Shown here piece by piece: positions 1 to 12,723 of a stretch of 64,000 nucleotides of DNA (its first letter is position 1; every line of letters starts with the position of its first letter). Below the pieces are notes generated by a model. The model did not search any database, was not told where the DNA came from, and saw only the letters and a program-made list of their open reading frames with translations. Made by a program: the position numbers and the translations under genes. The DNA lies in the NCBI GenBank assembly GCA_037892935.1, contig JAYXKI010000009.1, positions 1,178,001 to 1,242,000 of the forward strand, read 5' to 3'. The stretch is from Phlebopus portentosus (lineage: Eukaryota > Basidiomycota > Agaricomycetes > Boletales > Boletinellaceae).

Positions 1-158
1 GTTCAGAGGAAAGGACACGGCTCTGGATGAAATAGCCGTACTTGACGCAAGAGGTATCGTTCTTCATCTTCAGAGATGAACTCCGGAATGTAGTATGCTT
101 GCGGAATTCCGTCACTGTCTATAGCATTTCGGGATAGGTTGGGTTCAGTCGTGTCCAT
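1..158 (-). CDS. AlkB-like (ALKBH6-type) dioxygenase, 5' end only
   Basis: On the minus strand an ATG at 158 opens a 39-codon first exon (158 to 42) that ends at a GTACGG donor, so the rest lies beyond the left edge. The exon contains YYIPEFISEDEERYLLRQ, the usual N-terminal signature of AlkB-homolog 6 proteins, which are Fe(II)/2-oxoglutarate dioxygenases. The metal-binding HxD...H residues would lie in the missing part, so activity cannot be judged. The family match rests on this one short motif. It could be another protein with a similar acidic helix. Confidence 0.45.
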
Positions 159-959
159 TTCACCAGTGGAGGTCGGCGACGGAAAAGATGGATGAACGTC
201 GAATCTCGAATCGCGTTTCGTGCGTGAGAAAAGAAACTGATCAAGATAGTCGTGAGAAAATAGATCGACACCTACAGTATACTATTATTACTATCCAGAG
301 TCTACGTAGCATCATCATAAAACTTCGGGGTGACTTATAGCACTAAGTAAATGCACATTCCTGTTGATATCTAAGGCTTATTTTAATGCATGTTTGGAAT
401 ACTTTGCGTTGATAAGAGGACTATTTCCGTTGAGAGACAATCCAAAGTCGATCCGACCTTCGCGTTACCTGTAGCTGATCGATTGTATTCCGCTGCAATT
501 ATTCGTGCAACAGCAATAATTTTCAGCTGGATATAGCTTCGAAATCGACGCTTGAAAGTGCAGCGCCAGAGTTGTATCGTGCAACATTCCGCCGGTTGTG
601 GTTAACCTCGCCATCGAGTCGACGGACTTGTGTAAAATCGACCGCCGCTGAGTGCGGGAGCCAAAGAACGTGATTGGAAGAACACCTCTGATGATGATTT
701 GGTCTATTCGCACGCTGCCAGTCTCGTCCATCGGTCCTGAACACCCATCGCGCGGAAGGCACTCCGCCGCCAAGTAATAGTCCCACGCCATCAGATCAAA
801 AGCTTTCTGTGCAGTTCCTTATGCGCATGGATAACTGAGGTGGCCATCTCTACTGGATGAATTATCGATGAGGATCTCAATCGCGTTAACGACAGCACTA
901 TAGTTCATTTGAGAGCTATTTTAATGTCTTTATCAACCCTTCGATCTCTAGTATTAAAG
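159..959. other. No supported gene
   Basis: About 0.8 kb upstream of the AlkB-like start. A minus-strand open frame at 523-786 has no recognisable domain and no convincing splice context. The region probably holds the promoter of the AlkB-like gene. Confidence 0.4.
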
Positions 960-1790
960 TCTTGTTTGGAAGTTCAATCTCGTCATCATGACTTCCAAAC
1001 CTCCTTTTTTTCATGGTTGATTGCTTCAATCTCACGCCGAGCTCATTACCGAATCTCGAAAGCATATGGTTGAAGCATTGCCCGCTTCTTACCGGATCTT
1101 TCTGTTCCTGATATTTCTACTCAAACACTCGTGTTTCTTTTGGCGTATTTCTTTTGGCAGTAGGACCGAAGGCCTCAACCTCTGTTACGTGCTTCATGGT
1201 TTCCGTCGTTGTATTTCAAAAATGCGATCGCTCAAATTTCTATCCTTGCAGAATTGGGGATTACATCAGTCTGAGGTCGCCGGAAGTGCGCGACTCTATC
1301 CGCCTCCTGGGTTGAAGGCGATCGAGCTCGATCCGGGAGGAACATTGACGAATGCATTCACCTTCTTCGAGCTCAACGGATTATGGCCTGAATAGGCTTT
1401 CGCTCGTAATCCGAAGCACCATAAAGGGTGCTCCTCGATTCAATGCCTGGAGCAATCCTTACAAGCCGGTCTTCCCAGATTGACGGGGTTATATTTGTCT
1501 TCAATCAAAACAGGTGTATGGATGCCCCAGAGCCAGCTTGTTGGACGATTTTTCTTTCGCGCCCCAGACTACTGTGGCCAACTTGTTAATCTCGAGTTGG
1601 TCAGCAATGCCAATACCGGGGATCGGCCTACGCATTGCCATGCTCCCTCCGTCTTTGGAGCATTTCGCCATCTAGCCTCCGACTTATACGCATTGTCATC
1701 CTTTATAGAGAGCTTGAATGGACATTCACAGTCCCTGTCTCATCTCAAACGACTTTCTCTGGCGGGAAGTCCCTAATTATCGGGTAAATA
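960..1790 (+). pseudogene. Decayed F-box/LRR-type gene remnant
   Basis: Two plus-strand open stretches (1021-1395 and 1480-1776) read like leucine-rich segments, for example MRSLKFLSLQNW and SLSHLKRLSLAGS. They are separated by stops and frame changes that obvious introns do not repair. The first segment resembles part of the minus-strand remnant at 4.8-5.1 kb (SLKFLSLRCW, then a PPAPLKTIEL block against PPPGLKAIEL here). I infer decayed members of one F-box/LRR-like family in inverted orientation. No F-box is visible here. Confidence 0.3.
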
Positions 1791-2074
1791 GCTCCTAGAG
1801 GTTTCGAACATTGATTGAATTATATCGTGGCGCGGTGCGGCCATCAAGGAAGGAATTCCATAGGAGCTGGTCAAACTTTGCAAATAACTCAGCAGACGAT
1901 CCACATGTCGATGCTTAGAATAGTCTCATATCATCAGCAAAGCAACGCGTGAGTGATCGACAGCGAGTGGCAGAATAGAAGACACATGAGCGCTACAATT
2001 CTAGAAATGGCAATGAGAAGCAGACAGTACTGAATACCACCTAAATATCTACGTTATTATCGACAAGCAATAAT

Positions 2075-3475
2075 TCAGTCAGTTCTCAGCTGCTTCTCAC
2101 GTGCCCAGGCGACAAAGTCGTCTATCGTTGAAGGCCATGCAGCTATAACAGTCAATGAACGACTTCAGTGAATGATGCCAAAAGGTGCAGAAATGAAAGG
2201 TACAGACCTGTCTCATCGTACTTCTCAAATTTGGAGTCTATAACTCGAACGAACTCCAAGAACTATGCGTAAATCAGTACTCATCGTAGTCAGACTTTCT
2301 AAAATCAAAAGGACGCACCATTTGCCAAGTGTCCTTACTAACTCCTTTGCCGCCTTTTTCTCGTAGGAACTCGAACCACCAATTTGTATACTCGGCTTTC
2401 CATCCTTCCTCATCTGTCGCCATGGCTTCGTCTTCATCATCATCCTCGATTTCATGCCGGAGAGCACCATCTGAGAGCCCATGGGGAATCAGGAGGGACC
2501 AGAAGCCCTGGGCATCGTCGAGTGCTATTTATACGAGAAAGTATGATTCAGCCGTACAAGCGGAGAATTAGAGAGATCAACTAACCGAGACTTCGCTGGC
2601 CCTCCGAGCGAGCAAAGTCAAAGGTGTAATTATACACCTGTTGGAAGTATCGCGCATCGGAAGCTAGCTTATGAGAGAGGATCGACAAAGTTTTGCGCAT
2701 CCCCTCAATCGTGTCCTGTCTAAAGTGAAGATTCAATTAGTCAGCTCTGATCCTTGACTGTGATCGAGTAGACCGTACCCCAGATTACGCCAACCATCAA
2801 TCCATCCCTTCCGTGTCCACCTTCCCATTGACGGTGCCTTCAACTCATAAGCAATTGCAAGTAAAACCACGTCCTCCGGGTTCACTTCCAGATCCTCGCA
2901 AAGTTTTATCGTCCCATCAATCAGAATATCATCGCTTTCCGGATCTGGACGTGTTCCAAATTGATTTGCAAGGCCAGCCATATAGAACGTTATGAAGGTC
3001 GGAGTAATAACAAAGAAGCATCACTGACCTTTGTATTTGTCAAATATTGCACTGAGCCTCGCACTTCGATCCGCCTCCGCACGTTTGGAACCTCCACCAC
3101 CACCAAATTGGTTCGGGTCATTGTAATAGTTGTCAATTGCAGAGTCAAGACGCTTGTACTTTTCTAAGAATTTTCGCGCATCCTTTGTTCTGTTGTTTGA
3201 TGGTATGGTGGATTTTGATTTGGACCAAGGCACCATATGAGGCGGTATGTCCAGACGCCACAAGTAGTTCCCGTGAGGTCGATGGGATGGAAATGCAGGA
3301 TCACCACGATGTTGTGAATTAAAGATTGAGCATATGCGAACATATAAATATTGTTGGTGAACTCACGATGCGCCGGTCACGTTGCAGAACTGGACAATGT
3401 TTGCCTCGAACTGTCTATCTGCGGCGGTTTTAGCTTTCAATGCCTTCGACTTCAAAGGAGAAATACGCCATCAGC
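2075..3475 (-). CDS. DCN1: DCN1-like cullin neddylation factor
   Basis: DCN1 proteins act as scaffold E3s that help Ubc12 attach NEDD8/Rub1 to cullins, which activates SCF-type ubiquitin ligases. Spliced minus-strand exons read in family order. An N-terminal UBA-like segment (QFEANIVQFCNVTGAS) comes first, then a potentiating-neddylation domain with CEDLEVNPEDVVLLAIAYEL, WRNLG, FEFLREKGGKGVSKDTWQM and EFVRVIDSKFEKYDET, ending AWAREKQLRTD and TGA at 2075-2077. A Gly-rich linker (GGGGG) near 3090 is visible. Introns are short. The first codons are unresolved: the UBA-like exon has no in-frame ATG, so a small first exon probably lies between about 3480 and 3650. DCN1 fits with the F-box gene at 18.4 kb only through general SCF biology. 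Confidence 0.88.
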
Positions 3476-4203
3476 ATATCAGGAATCAGCACAGATCTTC
3501 GAGGTGTCCCAAAAGCACTTTATTCGCCAGTAGTAAGACGCACCATGTTGCTCCGATCTCTTCTCGATATCGTCCTTTCCTGTCCTTTGTCCCGCGCCCA
3601 AGCAGCGACTTGAAGCGGAAGCAGAAATGAATGGCGACACAAACAAGAAGTGAGCCTGAAACTAGCGTTGCTAGAGAGCAGCTTGAGAATGAGATGGGAG
3701 CCAGAGTCGAAGAAGTCGATGGATGATTGGCCTAGGAGTGGCTTAGGGCATAAGGCGGCATCGTCGGAATCTGTATGTATTCTATACCAAGGATCGACGA
3801 GGATCGACGCCACGGTCCGAATCACGCGTCATCCCGATTTTTTTTCTCAGTCATCACCTTCAGTTCGTCGAACAATGCCATGCCACGAAAGCTTCAAATT
3901 TACACGGCTCTTCCTTTCTGAATCTTCATTATGCTATCCTTACTTATTACAGTCACTGTCGCGATATCCTTCGTGTGGACGGGGTGAGAAATATTCACTC
4001 CGTTTTGTATCTCAAGGACACTCAAACATTCTTCAGATTGTTAATGATGACAGAAAGAACTAGCTAATAATCCTCCTTTAAGAAACGAGTCGTCAGCACC
4101 GTGTCGCTAGTTCTTTCTTTCTTTCTTTAATAATACATAGGGTGGAATATAGCCTTTCCCCTTCTTTGCGACCCTCTGCCCACAATTCACCGAACAACAT
4201 GAT

Positions 4204-5835
4204 TTACCTAAACCTCGCGGTATTCGACAACAAACTTGCAAATGTAAGTGTGCGCTCCACCCCAAAGAAAGATCCAAATTTGGATCCGGGACGAAGTCCA
4301 AGTGGATCTCTCTCATATTGAGCTTCCGGGTCGGGCTCGCGTTTGGGTTCGGCGTATCGGGAGAAGTATCGATCGCAGACTGGTGTGCGCATCGCGTGCT
4401 GAACAATGAGCTCGACGCCGCGGTTTTTGCAAAGCTCGCTCATCTCCTCGGGTACACTCTCTTTCAATTTTTTAGCGGACAGAGCCATATAGAGAAGGAA
4501 ACCGTTCAACTCTCCGTCAACAAATAGCTCGATGGGGATTTCCAATGCTTCTGTCAGGACCAGGGTTTGAAGGTGAGGGAGAGCTTCCAGACGCTTTCTC
4601 ATGACGCTAACGAATCTCGAAGTTGGTGATAGCGCATTGGGAAGAGCTTTATAGCGACTGCCGTCATCGTGGAAGTAGACTGCGAAATACTCCAAGCTTT
4701 CCGGGAAGCTGATACGATCCATTATTTTCATATATGAGGAGGACGACGCGAGCAAATCCAGTCTGGTCAACTTTTCGAACTTGCTCAGTATTCTGGAGCA
4801 CCTATGTGAATTTTCTGCGAGTATCTGCAGTTTCTTCAATCCGGACAGAACTTCTTTCTCTGGAGAGTAATTACGATGTCAACCGAGATCGCCGTCAGCC
4901 TAAATTCTTCCCTAGGCTCCAACAACCACTTCAAATCCGTCATATCGTCGTTGAGGATGGCAAGTTCAATCGTCTTGAGGGGCGCAGGTGGAGCCGCCTG
5001 CAAATCAACTTCCTCTGTGCATGTCCAGCAACGCAAGGACAGAAATTTGAGACTGCATCTTTGGCAGTTGACGGTAAAGACTGGGCATCTTTGGGCAAAA
5101 ATCAAGAGTCCTTTCTACCCAGATCGCATTTATATGCTTGATTGATGACTGTTTCAATCTCTATCCCACCCTTATAATGCTTCAACCACAAGTTTTCGAG
5201 TTTTGGCAGTAACTCCGCGATGAGCTCGATGTACTTGTCGACACGGAAAGGAGGTTGATCCCAGATGCATTCCATTTGTAGTGGTTGAGATCTGCTTTAC
5301 GCCAAACATGGTGACGCCAATCCTGCCGTTGTGTATATCCCAATAAAGAATCAGTTCCGTGATCCACCCCGCATAAGGGACTGAGGAGAAATTTGTCCAT
5401 CTGGTTGAATGGAACGACAGCTCTGCGACACAATCCCCGGCGCGCGAACGGCGTCCAAGATCGATGGACGAGGGATACATTAGTGCGGCAGGCATTTTTC
5501 CAGCTCGTTTCCATGGTTGCTACACCGAGTGGCAATTGATCCTGCACCAATCTGCCCGCAACGCGACTTACAATAACCGACGGAAAGGCGTCTGCTGGAC
5601 GTGAGATCGACTACGCGGCTTCTCGTATACGGTGGGCGCAGAGCTTTTCGTAGCGTCTTTCCCCGCGCTAATCTCCAGAGCCCGCGCGCGATAATCATAC
5701 TCGGATACATTCTGATAATTCTTGAAAGTCACATCCTCCAGCTTGAAAGCTGGTCTAGGATGATGTCGAAGAACTTGCTGAGTAAGTCCAGAGGGAAATC
5801 CTTCGCGTTCTTAAGGTATAGAGAAGCACCGTGAG
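4204..5835 (-). pseudogene. F-box/LRR-type gene, probably decayed
   Basis: Reading right to left, the region starts with an F-box-like helix (FPLDLLSKFFDIILDQL, about 5750-5800) that soon meets a stop. It continues with leucine-rich segments at 4836-5105 (SLKFLSLRCW) and a 211-codon open stretch at 4204-4839 with LTRLDLLASSSS, FPESLEYFAVYF and LPHLQTLVLTEAL. This is the look of a basidiomycete F-box/LRR protein, which would be a substrate adaptor of an SCF ligase. Some breaks could be introns, but the stop just after the F-box helix and the frame changes at 5.2-5.7 kb suggest decay. No other domain is recognised. Confidence 0.45.
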
Positions 5836-6239
5836 ATGACCGGCACCGCGTGTGTGACTCAGATTAGCACTAGAAAATAAAATGCCCACATGTAAGTACA
5901 GTATGTATAATAAAAGCCGGGAACAAAGGCACAAATAAGGCCTCCTGAGTCATTCGGACACAACTGCGCAGATATATTTGTGTATGTTTGTGCACAACCT
6001 AAGAAAGGAAACAATAAGTAACTCTTACCTATGTAGTGTTCCCGACAGTAAAGTCTGCATCGCATATCGAGTTACATTGACAAGAAATACTATCGCATGA
6101 AAGATGGGAGCATCCTAGTCGCAGGTATAATAACTAGTAGAGAGACCCAGTCCGCTTGACGCCTGTTGTCAAATCACTATACGGCTACAGCGCAACAGCG
6201 AAGATTCAAAAGAAAAAACGATGACTTTAGAGCTGGATC

Positions 6240-7060
6240 GGCAGATAAATTGGATATTATTCTTTTTGCAAAGATCAACCCGCTGCTTGAAAATTCCATC
6301 CGAGTCCGTGACCTCCCCTATGAAGGTTGGACTTCATGATGAGAAAGTCCTCCGAATATGCTTGCCGTGTAATCAAGCTCTATGGCTACCATGAACACCG
6401 GTGTCTGCAGCCTTGGGAGAGAGAAAGAAACTGATCCTTCGTTTTCTGCAGGAATTGCAACGAAGAGTCTGAATCTAGATGCAAAATATTTAGGCCAGTG
6501 AAGAACCCGAAACAATGAACTTCCAGTTACTCTAGAGACGATGGAGAGTGGACACGATGAAGTCCAAGGGACATTTTAGCCGTGACAATTAGACCTAGAT
6601 GGACGAGCTTGGAAAACTTCTCTTTGTACAGAATAGTCCACTCGGAATATTCGGATATGCATATCCGTAGGCTTTGAGAATTATGAAAAATGTCATCCGA
6701 TGCTCATTGTTTTGCGACAGTATGGCGAGAAACTCCAAATTCACCATTTCCCAAACCTTAAGCACAAGTCCACAGATTTAGCGTCGAAGTTTGACAAGTA
6801 GTCCAGTGGGCAAAACAGCCCCGCAGTCGGTATAGAACCGCTAGTCTTGCATCAGTACAAGTCCTGCAATCGATGCGGGAGCGCAGATGGTATCGTGCAC
6901 CATGATTGTCAAATAGTGGCTCTCGGCTGGCAGGAGGTGATGTGGAAAAACACAACTATTTGTAATGCTTCCATAAAAGTAATAATTTTCTTGCGCCCCA
7001 ATTCTTAATGTCTTGGCATGTCCTCTTCCATAAGCTGGAGAAACAGGAAGTGATGCCAAG
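6240..7060 (-). pseudogene. LRR-like remnant, unassigned
   Basis: Minus-strand fragments at 6318-6515 and 6841-7059 are open but short. A third frame between them reads FSKLVHLGLIVTAKMSL and LEVHCFGFFTGLNILHLDS, which looks leucine-rich, but it is interrupted by stops. I see no consistent exon chain. It may be another relic of the F-box/LRR family that flanks it at 4.2-5.8 kb, or noncoding sequence. Confidence 0.2.
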
Positions 7061-7307
7061 AATCAGATAACAGCATTATACGTTCAACTTACATTATCGT
7101 CTAAGCAACTCAAAGAGAAAAGGGCGAGAAACAAGAGTATATTTCACCAATAGGATTTGCTCTATTTGGATGAGTGGCTGTGCTAGCACGTGTCCCTCTC
7201 GGTCCGAGAGTGATGTTCCGCCTAACGCCTCGTATCGTGACGTGAACTGCTTTGTCAGAGACGACCACCTTCTCCTTCTCATCGCAGAAGTCTATCATCA
7301 AAGTATC

Positions 7308-7315
7308 TATATAAA
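7308..7315 (+). promoter_or_regulatory. TATA box of the ornithine aminotransferase gene
   Basis: TATATAAA lies 32 bp before the chosen ATG at 7347. That is close for a fungal gene but plausible for a short leader. No start-site data are available. Confidence 0.4.
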
Positions 7316-7346
7316 TCCCGCATCTTATCTACATTTGAGCTTCAAT

Positions 7347-9558
7347 ATGGTATCAAATGCAGCCACGTTGACCAATGGCAAGTTGAGCGCAGTCTCGGCG
7401 GACAAGTCCGACAGGGTGCATCTCTCATCAGCAGATGTTATAAGATTAGAGCATGAATACGGCGCACACAAGTGAGTATATTATTTCCCGTGTCTTCGTC
7501 TTTGGTCACTTTCTGCATTGGCTCGACCCTCATCGCCTGTTGCATCCATGAGTCTGCAAATAATGCCCTGGCAAAGCGGAGGCAGAAGACACGTCGGTGC
7601 ACAACTCGATTTTTTTTGCTGTAAGCCCGGCCTAGGCTTGGAATAAGACCTGTTGCTCGTACTTTCGTTTTATTCTTTCGCTCGATTTTGGCTAATCACT
7701 TTTCGTCCACAGCTATCACCCTTTGCCAGTGGTCTTCGAGTCTGCGAAAGGAGCCAAGTATGCATGATATAGTCATCAATGGTTTCACTGGTGACTCTGA
7801 TCATTTTTAATCCTCAACAGAGTCTGGGATCCGGAAGGCAAGGAGTACATTGACATGTTATCTGCGTATTCGTGAGTCCCATGGCCACCCATGTCAGCAT
7901 ATTCCGAGCTTATTTGCTGTTTTCACAGTGCCGTAAACCAGGTATGGAATGCTCGATCTTTTATCAAACTGAATGGCTCGTTGATCATCTTTCGTAGGGT
8001 CACTGTCACCCCAAGATCGTGAACACCCTTGTAACTCAGGCACAGAGGCTCACCCTCTCGTCCCGGGCGTTCTACAATAGTGTCTTTGGACAGTTCGCCC
8101 AATTCATCACACAGATGTTCGGGTACGATATGGTTTTGCCCATGAACACAGGTGCAGAAGCTGTCGAAACGGCAATTAAATTGGCGAGAAAGTGGGCATA
8201 CATGAGAAAGGGTGTTCCTGAAGGAAATGCTATCGTCTTCGCAGCTACGAATAATTTCCATGGAAGGACGATCGGAGTAATAAGGTAAGAAAAGCCCTTA
8301 AAATGTTGGAAAGCCAGCGGGTTTTGACAACACGCCATAGTATGAGCACCGATCCGGAGAGCCGACGCGGATTTGGACCGTACTTGGAAGGCGTCGGCCC
8401 AACTTACTTGGACAATGGCGAGATCAAATACATCCGCTATGGGGAAATTTCGGACCTTGAGCGCGCACTCGAGTTGTACGGCAAGAACGTTGCCGCTTTC
8501 CTTGTTGAACCAATTCAAGGGGAGGCAGGGTAAGTCAAATTGACTCATCTATGTCCTGATTCGGCCTCTGATTGTTTCCAGTATTGTTGTCCCTCCGCAG
8601 GGCTACCTCGCAAAGTGCCACGAGCTCTGCAAGAAGCACAATGTATTACTGATTTGCGACGAAATCCAAACGGTAAGTACCTGCCTAGTGGGATTGATTT
8701 GATTCGATTTAACTTGCTTGCGCAGGGACTCTGTCGGACAGGCAAGATGCTCTGCTCTGAATGGGACAATGTGCGTCCCGACGTTGTGTTGCTAGGGAAG
8801 GCATTATCTGGAGGCGGTAAGCACCAAACCCGACTTTACCATCTGTCAGATGACAAACCTGTGTTAACCATGTAGTATATCCTGTGTCTGCCGTTCTCGC
8901 CGACAAGGAAATCATGCTCTGCATCCAGCCAGGAGAACACGGAAGCACTTACGGAGGGTGCGTCGGTGTTCCGTCATTTCGGAATCAATACTTATTTCCG
9001 TTTTGTTGTAACTTAGGAACCCCCTCGGTTGCGCAGTCGCAATAACGGCTCTCTCCGTTCTACGGGACGAGAACCTTGCGCAGCGTGCTAACGTTCTCGG
9101 TGAACAATTCCGCAAGTCCATCCGTGCTTTCAACTCCCCGCTTGTCAAGCAGGTGCGCGGACGTGGACTACTCAATGCTATCGTCATCGACGAGTCGAAG
9201 AGCACTCGTAGGCGCACAGCGTGGCAGTTCTGTTTGCTGTTGAAGAGCCGTGGTCTGCTTGCCAAGCCAACCCACGTCAACATGTACGTCTCTTCCCAGT
9301 GACTTTACTATGTCTGAGTGTTGGTGCTGATGAACTCTTAGTATTCGCTTTGCTCCCCCACTCGTCATTTCAGAGGAAGATTTGCAAAGAGCAATTGCTA
9401 TCATCAAGGAATGCCTTGAGGATCTTGATACGGTACGGTACTCTTTAAGAATCAGACCAATGAACCAGGAAAGGCTTATTTTGATTCATTCTCAGCTTGA
9501 CGAGATTCCAGGCGAAGTCGAGAGTGAGAAAGGTCACGTTGACGACCTGACTCTCTAA
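7347..9558 (+). CDS. CAR2: Ornithine aminotransferase
   Basis: This PLP enzyme transfers the delta-amino group of ornithine to 2-oxoglutarate in arginine catabolism, giving glutamate semialdehyde. Twelve exons join without a frame break: 7347-7471, 7713-7757, 7821-7871, 7929-7941, 7998-8284, 8341-8529, 8582-8672, 8726-8816, 8876-8957, 9017-9283, 9342-9432 and 9496-9558. They give 464 residues, normal for the family. Visible features are [10 protein letters not shown] near the N terminus, [46 protein letters not shown] and the Schiff-base lysine in LLGKALSGG. The last exons carry [15 protein letters not shown] and LAKPTHVN. The start is the first ATG giving the usual short N terminus; there is no clear mitochondrial presequence, so the enzyme is likely cytosolic as in yeast. 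Exon 4 is only 13 nt. Confidence 0.96.
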
Positions 9559-10240
9559 GCTTCCGACTTTTTCTGGCAAGACATTTTAGTGAGCGAGTTT
9601 GTAACGATTTACGTGTGTTATTCAGGTTGCGTTTATGCGGAGGAAGAAATCTGTTTCTCATCTCATTCGTTAATACTCCATTATCTCCTCTCAGGCATCA
9701 CATGTAATCTGAGTTTACATGTCTTCTAGCTTGCATCACACATGTATGCATGTATCATTAGCGTTCGATAGCCTCAGCGTTGAACAGAATCCTGTTTGAA
9801 GTTGCCGCGAATATATAGCAGCGTTTGCTTTCTGAATCGGCAGAACTTCGTCCGATTACAGTATACCCTGCACCGACAAGGGGTGATGAACCTGACATCC
9901 TCGAGTAACCGAAAAACGGTATTATTATTGTACAATCGCATTCTATTTCGTCTTCTACATTGCGCCATCTAACCAACATAACGCACATGGAAATCGAGGT
10001 TCCGATAAATGCAGGATAAAATATACAAGCTTCGTTTCAGTTCGTGATTAAATATTTGGTGGGTATACCAGACTTGTTGATACATAAGAAACAGGACGTT
10101 ACCCTTTGATTCGTGAGTGAGAAGGGAAAGGCCAAAGGAAGTAGTAAAAAAAATAGAGTGAAAGCAGTCGGAAAGCAGTTGAACCGTTGACTGGTGTGCA
10201 AGCTCAGGATGCCGAATTAAGATACTCATGCTGACAGATT
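9559..10240. other. Convergent 3' intergenic region
   Basis: Separates the 3' ends of ornithine aminotransferase (plus) and the GH30 gene (minus). It holds both 3' UTRs. The open frames here are short and have no recognisable domain. Confidence 0.5.
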
Positions 10241-12723
10241 TCAGTTCCGATCCTTGGCGAACTTCAGATACTGTCCTTTCTGAACAGGTCCTCCGTTCGT
10301 TTGTACGAATGCTTGGGTGACGAACTGGGTGTCATCCTCGCCTGTAACATTGAACGCAGCGGCCTCGAATTCGTTGGTTGTGAAGGCGGAAGTGAGTGAG
10401 GTAGCTGAAGCATACCACCAGAGTGTGGTCACTCCGACAGGGAATGTGTACGTCGCTTGCATTCCGCGGAACTCGATCGTTGCCTGGACGTTCTGTGGAT
10501 TCCATTGACCGTTGGTGTTGTCAGCCCTAGTATACACCGCGGAAGTAACATTTTCAGTATCGGATAAACCATCAAGATAAGATTGATCGAAAAGCAAGGC
10601 AGGGAGACGCACCAGTTGAGCACGACAAGAGAGTAGCGATTCCAGTCGCTTGGATTAACACGTCCTGTCACGTACGCCCCAACAATTAAAGCCCAGCTCA
10701 TAGATCCGCCCACAGAGACTCCGATTCGCTTTCCCCACGGCCCGCCAACGTCTCGAGGAAGAATACCCTTGGAGAGTTGTGACATTGAGTAGACTTAAAC
10801 ATACATAGAACGCCCAAACAGATGAGCAGGTCTAGATATGAGCGAGGAAAAGCGTAGAGAAGACCAGCAAGTAACTCACACTCTTGGTTCGGACTCCACG
10901 AGCCATCGCTGTTGATCTGTATGATACCCCTGCAACCGCCACCGCAACTGTTTGTTCCCGAAAGAATCGGTTGACCATTGCCGTTGAGAGCGATGTTCCA
11001 CATCAATCCCGAATGAGAGTTGTGGGTGATAGCACCGATGAAGCTGCGACAGGCATACGAGCTCAGTTTACTGAAGAAATCTGATCGGCTCGAACTTGAC
11101 TTACATGTTGTCCATGTACCACTGTAAGTCCAAATAGTCAGGTCTTTGATTTCTGCCGAGACGAATGCAGGGCTCACATACCTTGATGTCACTCCACCAA
11201 TCAGATCCAATCGTCCCAGAGCACTCAGTGAAGTAGATTTCCTTCGATGGGAACTGCTGATGGAATGAGTCCTGTTGTGAGACACTACCAGCATAGCAGT
11301 GGAAGGCCACCCCAGCGAAAGCATCACCAGCTTGTTGCATCTGTGCGAATGATGCGAATGTTAAGGACATTCATGAAACGAATTGAGGAATCACGTACAA
11401 GTTGCACAGGATATGCAGCAGCGTCATCCCAATTATGCTCGTAGCCAATGATCTTGACGCTCGAGAAGCCATTATTATTTAGTAGCGTACGTAGTGCGGT
11501 GCCGATCTGGGCCATCTGGGAGACAGAGATGAGCGCGGTTGGATACGTCGGATTGCTGTTCTGTGGCTCATTCTAAATCGTAACCAAATAGCGATATAAA
11601 AGATATCAGATATACGGTTCAATGATTCAATCAAACCGTGAGAATCACCTGAATTGAAATGGCGTACGGGGTGATGCCCTTGCCAGCGAATCCTTGTACA
11701 CATTTGAACAAGTAGTTTGCATCTTATCATCAGCATCAGAAATCATCTCTCTCCATCTGACCAAAGAGGTGCAGCACATACAGATGCCAACATATTGATC
11801 TAGCAGACTACCGCCATTCATAGTCCCCGAACTCTTCATCCATCCCGGCTGATACGTCATAGTCGAGTCACACGTCAATACGGGATGAGTGAGTACTCAC
11901 GGGTGACCAGGGGAGGATGTGCACCCTGACGAGGTTATTGACAGATAGAATGTCCTGGATAGTGGAGAAGAGATATGAAGGAGCGTTGTTGATATTGAAA
12001 TTATTGAAAGATGTGTCTCCTGTCGTGTCGTCGAAACTATACACTTCGGGATGAGTCAGCCCAGCGGCCACAGTTGCGAAGTAAAATGGTCCTACAGTTC
12101 GCTGAGAAATCGCTGGCTCCAAGAGGAATACGGAGATAACTCAAACCGCCAGCATTGGCTCCATCAGTGGCTGTACAGTCATATCAATAGGGGTGCCACC
12201 ACGGAGATAATACTGGACTTACGGGAGAAAACATATCCCAGGAGACTCCAGTAATTATTCCAATTTTGCGTCTAAGTTAAGGGCCGCTTCAGGACTGAAC
12301 TATGAATGCCTAGAGAACAACATTACCTTCAAATTGCTGAGCAGCTGAGCAGACGAATCCGCTACGTAATCGAGGTATGATGTTTAACTTCAGCCACGAA
12401 GTGATTATAACTTACTGAGGGAACCACCAACACCCCAAATGGACTGGAACGTTGATGTATCATCGACAACAATATCTGCACTTCCAGTAGCACCGGGCGA
12501 GACGAAGTTGATGGGATTAGGCCCGAGATTCTTGTACGTTAACAGGCTTGACCTATTCCATGTCGTAGTCCACTAAATAAGAGAGATAGTTAGCATTCGG
12601 AACCCACCGGCATATGCCATGATTCTCAGGGTGAGTGCGATGACTCACCACGTCCCATATCTGTTGGGTCGCGACGGAGCGAACAGCGGACAATGCAACG
12701 AGAAGGCGGAAGCGGATACGCAT
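10241..12723 (-). CDS. Secreted GH30 glycoside hydrolase (endo-beta-1,6-glucanase type)
   Basis: The gene starts at 12723 with a signal peptide (MRIRFRLLVALSAVRSVATQ); an ATG at 12741 is an alternative. Short introns interrupt it throughout. In order it shows FQSIWGVGG, YLRIPLGASDFS, VRVHILPWSPPGWMKSSGTM, the acid/base Glu in NEPQNSNPTYP (11567-11569), VKIIGYEHNWDD, AFHCYAG, the nucleophile Glu in IYFTECSGT (11224-11226), HNSHSGLMWN and GPWGKRIGV, then a beta-rich C-terminal domain ending YLKFAKDRN. This is the GH30 fold. The combination resembles fungal GH30_3, which cuts beta-1,6-glucan in fungal walls, but the subfamily is inferred. Likely role: remodelling or recycling of its own wall, or attack on other fungi. 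Confidence 0.9.

Noticed and set aside
4318..4527. Plus-strand frame beginning MSFRVGLAFGFGVSGEV
   Set aside because: Antisense to the stronger leucine-rich minus-strand frame at 4204-4839.
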